This document shows, in pieces, positions 1-4,241 of a DNA stretch of 5,900 nucleotides (position 1 is its first letter; every line of letters begins with the position of its first letter). Both the position numbers and the translations under genes were made by a program. Source of the DNA: Candidatus Vogelbacteria bacterium CG10_big_fil_rev_8_21_14_0_10_51_16 (lineage in GTDB: Bacteria; Patescibacteriota; Minisyncoccia; Phycocordibacterales; JACRKE01); NCBI GenBank assembly GCA_002774795.1, contig PCYI01000001.1, positions 58,685 through 64,584 on the forward strand, given 5' to 3'. The notes beneath the pieces were generated by a model, which saw nothing but the letters and a program-made list of their open reading frames with translations, was not told the DNA's origin and did no database searches.

Positions 1-65
1 AAGCTCTAAATATGAAACTGAGTTCTTTTAGATATTCATCATTTAGTGCTTATGATTTGTCTTGT

Positions 66-120
66 GTCCCGACGCTTACGGTCGGGACCCCGTACTTTCG
101 CCCTTGGCGAAACGTCGGGG
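66..120 (+). repeat. Two-hairpin palindromic element (left edge)
   Basis: The first hairpin is a perfect 8-bp stem, GTCCCGAC at 66-73 with GTCGGGAC at 81-88, and a 7-nt loop. It runs directly into a second stem with 15-nt arms at 88-102 and 106-120 (12 of 15 positions pair) and a 3-nt loop. The core GTCCCG, spacer, CGGGACCCCG recurs in opposite orientation at the right edge of the window (5877-5900), so this looks like a dispersed repeat family rather than a chance structure. Neither hairpin has a following T-tract, so an intrinsic terminator is unlikely, although the structure could still block exonucleases. Confidence 0.7.
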
Positions 121-130
121 CTTCAGATTT

Positions 131-172
131 CGTGCTTCGTGCTTTATCTGGGGTTCTGTACTCTGTACTCTG
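131..172. repeat. Heptamer direct repeats
   Basis: CGTGCTT occurs twice in tandem at 131-144, and TCTGTAC occurs twice plus a partial TCTG at 155-172. Both have a 7-nt unit although their sequences differ. A related heptamer pair (GTGCTTT on the minus strand) is found in the leader of the antiporter gene at 2433-2446. Confidence 0.6.
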
Positions 173-212
173 CCTCCTTGGGGTGGTCGTTTTTCTACAG
201 TCTCAAATATGC

Positions 213-758
213 CTATCGATAATTAGCTAGCTCTCGCCGCAAGGCGCGGTGATGTGGGTGCGTTTCAGCAACGAGCGCCCAGAAACGAGGCGAATGATTA
301 AGCTCCTTGAGGTGGCAAAGTTCATGCACTATGACATAGTCCACTAGGTGTTCGGGAAGGTGTACGAGACGATAACTAAAGTTTAAGTTGCCACGAGCGG
401 AACAGCTCCCCCACCGCGAGCGCGTACAGCGAATGGTGACGCGGGCCACCGCGCATCGATAGCGCGCATTCCACCGTACGAGTTTCTCCCACACCAGCAC
501 CCGGGCCGCCTCTTTGTGGACATTGTAGTCGCGGCGGCCCAGAGGCGGTAACTGCTTGAGCTCTCGCCCCCGCAACCGTTCAATTGCCGTGCGCACCCAG
601 TCAATCTTTCGCGCAAAAAAACGCTCGGCTTCAACGAGCGATGTTCGTAATGGCACCGAAAGGACAACCCGCGCGTCAGCATGCACCGTGATACGCAGTC
701 GCTTGACCCGTGGTGAATGCCTTAACTCAGGAACCAGGTTGTGGGTATCACCCGCCAT
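213..758 (-). CDS. YgjP-like (DUF45) zinc metallopeptidase-fold protein
   Basis: A 181-residue protein of the YgjP/DUF45 family, a putative cytoplasmic metal-dependent hydrolase with a gluzincin-like zinc motif; substrates are poorly defined. The motif is HELCH at residues 145-149, with a third candidate zinc ligand His at 155 in LNHS. Just before it are the family-typical RWGSCS (115-120) and the FSYRLVHLP segment. The N-terminal part, with KRLRITVHADARVVLSVP, is also typical. No signal peptide or membrane segment is seen. The ATG at 758 lies inside the end of the antiporter gene (stop 748-750), an 11-bp overlap that suggests translational coupling. An in-frame ATG at 788 is an alternative: it has AAGG six bases upstream but overlaps the antiporter by 41 bp. 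Family assignment is firm; the start is uncertain. Confidence 0.9.
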   Translation of the reverse strand: MAGDTHNLVPELRHSPRVKRLRITVHADARVVLSVPLRTSLVEAERFFARKIDWVRTAIERLRGRELKQLPPLGRRDYNVHKEAARVLVWEKLVRWNARYRCAVARVTIRCTRSRWGSCSARGNLNFSYRLVHLPEHLVDYVIVHELCHLKELNHSPRFWALVAETHPHHRALRRELANYR

Positions 759-2424
759 TCGTGGCCCGATACTGCAAATACTGCACATGTTCGACCTTGC
801 GCTCTACATACGCTTCTAGATTATCGCCCAGCTCCCGTAAGAGCCTTGAAGCAAGCGCCCCACCGGAAAAGTGTGGTACTACTACGTGGTCGTAGCCAAG
901 CTCGTAGAGGTCGAGAGCATCCTCCACCTGCTCGGCAGTGCCAATCATAAGAGCGTTAGGCCTCACCTCCTTAATGACATCATAAAGTAGCTCATTCGTC
1001 TCCCTGTCTGGAATGGTAGACACTACCACCCTCACGCGCGATAGGTCGAGGTCTTGCAGATACTCCACCTCTCCGGCATCTCCGTAGTCTGCCACCACTC
1101 CTTGCGCGCAAAGAGTGGTGACTATGTCCGGGTCATAGTCAACCACAAGGTACGGCTCTCCCGACTCTTTCATAAGAGTGATGAAGTCATGCCCAGACCG
1201 TCTACAACCAAAAAGAAGCATGCTCGGTGGCGGAACTGTTTCAATCTCGCGCTCGGTTGTGCGATGTCGCTCAAAGATTGAAAGCAGGGGCGCGAGCAGA
1301 TTATAAAACTTGCGCGAATAGAGAATGAAATAGGTTGAGCCAAAAATGGTAATAAGGGCAACTGCTGTTACCAGTGAAAGTAGCTCTCTTTCTACATGAC
1401 CGAGAGAAACTCCAAGGGCCACCAACACAAGAGAAAACTCACTAATCTGCGCCACCGTAAGCCCGGTCTCAAAACCGGTGCGCCTGGTGTAACCTAGGGC
1501 CCCCATAATTATCATAAGTATGAGCGGATTTCCAATAAGTACAAAAAGTGAAAGAGCGAGGGCGATACCGAGCATTTGCGGATTGGCGAATGTCATATGC
1601 GCCCCCAGAGATATAAAAAACAGGACGATAAAAAAGTCACGCACCGGAACCAAGCGCGAATGAATCTCCCGTCGTGAGGGCAGATTGGCGAGAGCTACGC
1701 CCGCCACGAGCGCTCCCGACTCAAGCGAGAAGCCCAACTGATGAAAGGCGGCCGCGATGCCCACCCCCCAAACTATGGCAAACAAAAAGAGGAGCTCTTG
1801 GGAGCGCGAGAGAAAGCTATGTAAACGAGGGACAAGGAAGTGCCCGACCGCGAAGACAGCCACGAGAGCAAAGAGGCCGGTCGCAATCGCTAACGCAAAG
1901 GCTCGCATATCCCCTGCCCCACCCACAAGCGGGACGGCGAAGAGCAAAAGGACGGCGATGAGGTCCTGAACAATAAGAAGACCGACGGCAATCTTCCCAT
2001 AAAGCGACTCCATGTCTCCCTTGTCCTGAAGAAGCTTTAAAATGATGATGGTCGAACTGAAGGCCAGGGCGACGGCAACGTACAGGGCGGAAATCGGAGT
2101 GATGCCAAAAAGGATGGCGAGAGCGTAGCCAATGATGGAAGTGAAGAGCACCTGCCCAACGCCCACAAAAACAGACACCTTGCCGTACTCGCGTATCACC
2201 TTCGGGTTCAGATTGAGACCAACCGTAAAGAGAAGTAAGGCCACCCCAAACTGACTAAAAAGCTCGAACGTATCCGGCGCCTGAATGAGGTCAAGAAGCG
2301 TCGGGCCAATAATGATACCGGTTAGAATATGACCGATTAAAAGCGGCTGACGCAAAAGGCGCATGAGCATGGCCATTAAAAGGGCAACGCCCAGAATGAT
2401 TGTAAACTGGAGAAAGAGAGACAT
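748..2424 (-). CDS. KefB-type cation:proton antiporter with RCK_N domain
   Basis: A 558-residue inner-membrane antiporter of the CPA2/KefB family, expected to exchange K+ or Na+ for H+. Residues 1 to about 370 are a run of hydrophobic helices forming the Na+/H+ exchanger domain. Recognisable elements are QPLLIGHILTGIIIGP (26-41), the GLNL segment (69-72), the IVQD segment with its core Asp154, and FFISLGAHM (269-277). From about 402 follows a cytosolic RCK_N/TrkA-N Rossmann domain starting MLLFGCRRSGHDF, with the nucleotide-ribose acid likely in VVDYDP (427-432). The usual GxGxxG is altered to GCRRSG. There is no C-terminal TrkA_C domain. The frame stays open upstream to a TTG at 2523, but the extra residues do not resemble the family, while MSLFLQFTIILG is a typical first helix. 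No clear ribosome site precedes 2424. The gene overlaps the YgjP-like gene downstream. Ion specificity cannot be read from sequence. Confidence 0.92.
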   Translation of the reverse strand: MSLFLQFTIILGVALLMAMLMRLLRQPLLIGHILTGIIIGPTLLDLIQAPDTFELFSQFGVALLLFTVGLNLNPKVIREYGKVSVFVGVGQVLFTSIIGYALAILFGITPISALYVAVALAFSSTIIILKLLQDKGDMESLYGKIAVGLLIVQDLIAVLLLFAVPLVGGAGDMRAFALAIATGLFALVAVFAVGHFLVPRLHSFLSRSQELLFLFAIVWGVGIAAAFHQLGFSLESGALVAGVALANLPSRREIHSRLVPVRDFFIVLFFISLGAHMTFANPQMLGIALALSLFVLIGNPLILMIIMGALGYTRRTGFETGLTVAQISEFSLVLVALGVSLGHVERELLSLVTAVALITIFGSTYFILYSRKFYNLLAPLLSIFERHRTTEREIETVPPPSMLLFGCRRSGHDFITLMKESGEPYLVVDYDPDIVTTLCAQGVVADYGDAGEVEYLQDLDLSRVRVVVSTIPDRETNELLYDVIKEVRPNALMIGTAEQVEDALDLYELGYDHVVVPHFSGGALASRLLRELGDNLEAYVERKVEHVQYLQYRATNGG

Positions 2425-2432
2425 GGTAGGAG

Positions 2433-2446
2433 AAAGCACAAAGCAC
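2433..2446 (-). repeat. Heptamer repeat in antiporter leader
   Basis: GTGCTTT occurs twice in tandem on the minus strand, 9 bp upstream of the chosen antiporter start. It resembles the CGTGCTT pair at 131-144. Confidence 0.5.
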
Positions 2447-2539
2447 AGACGACACAAAACTCCAAAATGGCCACGCGGACCAAAATCAAAAAAAATGCTC
2501 AAGGCACAAAGCTCAAAAACCAAAAGCGCCAGTTTCTTT

Positions 2540-2545
2540 AGTATA
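2540..2545 (-). promoter_or_regulatory. Possible -10 box for the antiporter gene
   Basis: TATACT on the minus strand is a near-consensus -10 hexamer in the 164-bp gap between msrB and the antiporter, which would give a leader of roughly 110 nt. No convincing -35 element lies 16-18 bp upstream (AACCAT is at 17 bp). A perfect 10-bp palindrome, CCTCGCGAGG at 2548-2557, sits inside the would-be spacer and could be an operator. This is a weak prediction from sequence alone. Confidence 0.3.
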
Positions 2546-2572
2546 GCTCCTCGCGAGGTGAAATGGTTGGGG

Positions 2573-2601
2573 AAAAAAGCGAAAACAGTTACTCTTTTTC
2601 G
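2573..2601 (-). terminator. Weak possible terminator after msrB
   Basis: On the minus strand, CGAAAA (2601-2596) can pair with TTTTCG (2585-2580) across a 10-nt loop spanning the msrB stop codon, followed by six T residues (2578-2573). The stem is short and AT-rich, so any termination would be inefficient. Its position before the candidate promoter makes it worth recording. Confidence 0.25.
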
Positions 2602-2999
2602 AGGTTAAGGCAGATCGAGTTGATACAGAAATGTCGGCCGGTTTTCGTGCTGGGATCGTCGAAAATATGTCCCAGATGCGACCCGCAAGTGGCGCAGGTG
2701 ATTTCTGTCCGCGTCATACCGTGCGAACTATCAAGCTTGGTCGTGGTGGTGCCGGGAATAGCATCATTAAACGAAGGCCAACCTTGAAGGCCAGTGGGGC
2801 TTTTGGTGGCATCCTCCTGATCGTTCGATGTAAAAAGCGGAGCACCGCATACTTTACAGTGATAAATGCCATCGGCCTGTTTCTGCACATATTCGTCCGA
2901 AAAAGGCACCTCGGTCCCCTTTTCACGGAGCACTTGATACTCCTCGGGCTTCAACCGCTTCTTAAGTTCTTCTTCTGTTGGCATCTTTGAGTCATTCAT
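2589..2999 (-). CDS. msrB: Peptide-methionine (R)-S-oxide reductase MsrB
   Basis: A 136-residue repair enzyme that reduces methionine-R-sulfoxide in proteins with thioredoxin-type electron donors; cytoplasmic, no signal peptide. The SelR fold signatures are complete: GWPSF at 73-77, two structural zinc CxxC pairs (Cys48/51 in HCKVC and Cys102/105 in CATC), SHLGH (107-111), and the catalytic Cys125 in RHFCINS. The residues after it read ICLNL where most family members have A-[AS]-L, giving an additional Cys130 that might act as a resolving thiol (inference). The ATG at 2999 (MNDSK) was chosen because family-like sequence begins just after it. The frame stays open to an ATG at 3059, but that extension is translated from a pentanucleotide repeat and is low complexity. 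No Shine-Dalgarno is visible. msrA lies upstream, separated by the damaged nuclease gene. Confidence 0.93.
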   Translation of the reverse strand: MNDSKMPTEEELKKRLKPEEYQVLREKGTEVPFSDEYVQKQADGIYHCKVCGAPLFTSNDQEDATKSPTGLQGWPSFNDAIPGTTTTKLDSSHGMTRTEITCATCGSHLGHIFDDPSTKTGRHFCINSICLNLEKE

Positions 3000-3000
3000 C

Positions 3001-3055
3001 GTATTGCATTTGGTATTGGTATTGTATTGCATTGCATTGCATTGCATTGCATTTG
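3001..3055. repeat. Pentanucleotide microsatellite in msrB leader
   Basis: ATTGC occurs five times in perfect tandem at 3026-3050, followed by ATT. It is flanked on the left by degenerate relatives (GTATTGCATTTGGTATTGGT) that extend the low-complexity tract to about 3001. On the coding strand the unit reads GCAAT, so an ATG occurs every 5 nt, cycling through all three frames directly upstream of msrB. Units of 5 bp that change number would alter the frame and spacing of these ATGs. Confidence 0.85.
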
Positions 3056-3057
3056 TC

Positions 3058-3077
3058 ATCCCGGCGCAGGCCGGGAT
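3058..3077. repeat. REP-like palindrome ATCCCGGC/GCCGGGAT
   Basis: A perfect 8-bp stem (3058-3065 with 3070-3077) with loop GCAG. The surrounding sequence, GTCATCCCGGC...GCCGGGATCCAG, matches an intergenic palindrome I know to be widespread in bacterial genomes, whose reading frame gives VIPAxAGIQ. It begins 5 bp after the original stop codon of the GIY-YIG gene (3083-3085). No T-tract follows. Confidence 0.75.
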
Positions 3078-3082
3078 CCAGG

Positions 3083-3135
3083 TTATAGTAACTCTTCAGC
3101 TAAATCATGCCACTCCGGGTTCTCTTCTTCAATGA
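3083..3135 (-). pseudogene. Orphaned 3' end of the GIY-YIG gene
   Basis: The minus strand from 3135 to a TAA at 3083-3085, joined after CTC at the insertion point, reads as the GIY-YIG C-terminus ending EEENPEWHDLAEELL. The NPEW-x-DL signature is characteristic of the small single-domain GIY-YIG family. These codons are cut off from the rest of the gene by the 142-bp element at 3136-3277 and lie in a different frame from the surviving open frame, so they are no longer translated with it. Confidence 0.85.
3129..3135. repeat. Target-site duplication, left copy
   Basis: TCAATGA on the plus strand, identical to 3278-3284 on the other side of the palindromic element. Outside these seven bases the flanks diverge immediately. 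Confidence 0.8.
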
Positions 3136-3277
3136 CTTTGAATTACGAAATTGCCCCTCCCTCTGGCCAGGGGGAGGTTGGGAGGGGGTAGGTTGATGAT
3201 ACGTGGCTCAACCACTACCCCACCCTAGCCCTCCCCTGGCCAGGGGAGGGAATAAATCCGAATTTCGTAATTCACAA
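3136..3277. mobile_element. 142-bp MITE-like hairpin element
   Basis: A non-coding element bounded by terminal inverted repeats of 17 bp with two mismatches: CTTTGAATTACGAAATT at 3136-3152, and the reverse complement TTGTGAATTACGAAATT at the other end (3261-3277). It is flanked by a 7-bp direct duplication TCAATGA. Nearly the whole element folds back on itself. Inside the termini are near-palindromic CCCTCC..GGCC..GGAGG blocks, including a perfect 22-bp palindrome at 3229-3250, then G-rich and C-rich arms, and a central stem GGTTGA/TCAACC (3191-3196, 3208-3213) around an 11-nt loop. It has no transposase, so it would be mobilised in trans. Its insertion into the GIY-YIG gene is shown by the restored protein when it is removed with one duplication copy (149 bp). 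The transposase family is not identifiable from this window. Confidence 0.85.
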
Positions 3278-3504
3278 TCAATGAGTCTAATCTTCCATGC
3301 TCTTTGCCACTCCTTCATCTGCTTTTCGCGAGCAATCGCAGAAGTGATCTCTCCCACTTCCTCATACCAAACTAGCATATGGACGTGATACTTCTTTGTA
3401 AAACCTTCAATAATACCTTGTTTATGCTCTTGGACCCGCCTTGCCAGATCATTCGTTACTCCGATATATAAAGTACCGTTCCGTTTACTCGCTAAAATGT
3501 ACAC
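3208..3504 (-). CDS. GIY-YIG nuclease-domain protein, disrupted at both ends
   Basis: The surviving open frame (98 codons, GTG start) encodes a small single-domain GIY-YIG endonuclease-family protein. The motif is YIL...LYIG (residues 2-4 and 12-14), followed by the catalytic-arginine region DLARRVQEHK (19-28), GFTKKYHVHMLVWYE (34-48) and AREKQMKEWQRAW (58-70). The last 23 residues, after KIRLI, are foreign: they are read from the inserted palindromic element and stop at 3208-3210. The N-terminus is also affected. The family normally starts MK.YYVYIL, and here ATGAAATCCTACTAC at 3520-3506 precedes GTG with one extra C at 3505, shifting the frame. The GTG start would omit only the first five residues. 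The family's role is unknown; such single-domain proteins are often found as accessory genes. Whether this one is still active is doubtful. A sequencing error could explain the extra base but not the insertion. Confidence 0.85.
   Translation of the reverse strand: MYILASKRNGTLYIGVTNDLARRVQEHKQGIIEGFTKKYHVHMLVWYEEVGEITSAIAREKQMKEWQRAWKIRLIDCELRNSDLFPPLARGGLGWGSG
3278..3284. repeat. Target-site duplication, right copy
   Basis: TCAATGA, identical to 3129-3135, immediately outside the right terminal inverted repeat of the 142-bp element. On the coding strand it reads TCATTGA within the codons for Leu-Ile-(Glu/Asp) of the GIY-YIG gene. Confidence 0.8.
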
Positions 3505-3520
3505 GGTAGTAGGATTTCAT
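3505..3520 (-). pseudogene. Frameshifted 5' end of the GIY-YIG gene
   Basis: An ATG at 3520 opens MKSYY, the usual N-terminus of this family, but a single extra C at 3505 puts it out of frame with the downstream GTG-TAC-ATT (VYI). Without that base the protein would start MKSYYVYILASKRNG. In the surviving frame a stop codon (TGA, 3519-3517) lies just upstream, so no longer in-frame start exists. Confidence 0.7.
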
Positions 3521-3526
3521 AGTCTG

Positions 3527-3548
3527 CATCCCGTTTTTCAACGGGATG
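3527..3548. repeat. REP-like palindrome CATCCCGTT/AACGGGATG
   Basis: A perfect 9-bp stem (3527-3535 with 3540-3548) and 4-nt loop, lying 12 bp after the msrA stop and 6 bp before the original GIY-YIG ATG at 3520. It shares the CATCCCG/CGGGATG outer stem with the hairpin on the other side of the nuclease gene (3058-3077). There is no T-tract, so it is not a standard terminator, though as RNA it could protect the msrA 3' end or occlude the nuclease start. Confidence 0.7.
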
Positions 3549-3560
3549 ACACAACAAGAG

Positions 3561-4241
3561 TTAATGTTTGTTTTTTAGAAACTGTACGAAGCTTGCTTGC
3601 ACCTTCTCCAGTTTCGGATTAATAACAAGCTCGCAATAGAGATTGAAACTCTTATTGCGTTCGTAGTAATCCCGGTGCTCTGCTTCGGCGGGATAAAACA
3701 CGTCCGGGGGCTCGATGTCGGTCACGACTGGTCTCCCCATCTCGTTTGAAGCGTTCAGGTCGGCGATAAACTTTTGTGCAGTCTCTTTTTGTGGGTCGTT
3801 CGTGTACAAAATCACCGAGCGATAGGCGGGGCCTGTGTCTGCTCCTTGTCGGTTTCGTATAGTGGGGTCATGGGTGGCAAAAAAGACCGTCAGCAGGTCA
3901 GTGGGCTTTACCAAAGCTGGGTCGTAGGTAATCTGGACCACCTCCGCGTGCCCTCCCTCGCTCCGCGAGGTCACACCAAGTCCGCCATACGATATGTTAC
4001 CTGATGACTGAGATGCCTTGAAAAGAGCGGGTTCTGGTCGTACGCCGTCGTGCAAAAGACTTGGTGTGAGGGCATGTCCCCCTTTCCCTTCATAGACATC
4101 GTAGTAAGTGGGATTCTTAGTGGTACCACCAGCGTACCCCGGCTCCACCGAGAGCACCCCCTTCAACATTTTAAAAACAGCCTCCGTGCACCAAAAGCAT
4201 CCCCCACCGAAAACAATCGCCTCGTTACTTGTTTGGCTCAT
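3561..4241 (-). CDS. msrA: Peptide-methionine (S)-S-oxide reductase MsrA with in-frame insertion
   Basis: A 226-residue cytoplasmic repair enzyme that reduces methionine-S-sulfoxide. The nucleophile Cys15 is in GGGCFWC (12-18), followed by GYAGG (35-39), NPTY (43-46, catalytic Tyr), GHAEVVQITYDP (97-108, catalytic Glu100), HDPT, RQGADTGPAYRS (131-142) and FYPAEAEHRDYY (182-193). A probable resolving Cys203 lies in the YCELVINPKL segment. Normal family members run from the NPTY region to GHAE in about ten residues; here 42 extra residues (58-99) intervene, encoded by a palindromic segment with 12-bp inverted repeats. All catalytic residues remain, so activity is possible with a surface loop, but this is untested. 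The ATG at 4241 (MSQTSNEAIVFGGG) fits the family and overlaps the upstream peptidase gene by 17 bp. In-frame upstream sequence to 4316 is antisense-like and unlikely. No ribosome site is visible. Confidence 0.92.
   Translation of the reverse strand: MSQTSNEAIVFGGGCFWCTEAVFKMLKGVLSVEPGYAGGTTKNPTYYDVYEGKGGHALTPSLLHDGVRPEPALFKASQSSGNISYGGLGVTSRSEGGHAEVVQITYDPALVKPTDLLTVFFATHDPTIRNRQGADTGPAYRSVILYTNDPQKETAQKFIADLNASNEMGRPVVTDIEPPDVFYPAEAEHRDYYERNKSFNLYCELVINPKLEKVQASFVQFLKNKH
3957..4070. mobile_element. Palindromic element inserted in frame in msrA
   Basis: A 12-bp perfect inverted repeat, TCACACCAAGTC at 3971-3982 and GACTTGGTGTGA at 4058-4069, encloses 75 bp. A small hairpin CCTCGC/GCGAGG (3956-3961 and 3965-3970) adjoins one end. 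The flanking codons Gly-Gly-His-Ala occur on both sides (4071-4082 and 3945-3956), so the extra DNA equals 126 bp including one copy and keeps the msrA frame open. The two GGHA copies differ at every third codon position, so a recent exact target duplication is not shown and the true ends are uncertain. The layout resembles in-frame palindromic elements known from Rickettsia (RPE), but no sequence relation is claimed. Confidence 0.7.

Larger units (their letters stand above)
1..212. other. Intergenic region with tandem hairpins and short repeats
   Basis: No gene is supported in this stretch downstream of the YgjP-like gene; the open frame across 12-230 resembles no known protein and is built from repeat-rich sequence. 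It holds two consecutive hairpins (66-120) and two heptamer direct repeats, CGTGCTT twice at 131-144 and TCTGTAC about 2.6 times at 155-172. No hairpin followed by a T-tract is visible on the minus strand, so the end of the transcript is not marked by a clear intrinsic terminator. Confidence 0.7.

Noticed and set aside
2425..2523. Longer antiporter start at TTG 2523
   Set aside because: The added residues do not resemble the family and come from repeat-rich leader sequence; MSLFLQFTIILG at 2424 is a normal first helix.
3000..3059. Longer MsrB N-terminus from ATG 3059
   Set aside because: The extension is translated microsatellite (Asn, Gln, Met, Cys rich). It is possible in the present repeat state but unlikely to be the conserved protein start.
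3001..3250. CRISPR array
   Set aside because: The repeats are short tandem units and palindromes without regularly spaced unique spacers, and no cas gene is present.
3527..3548. Intrinsic terminator for msrA
   Set aside because: The hairpin is strong but has no T-tract on the minus strand.
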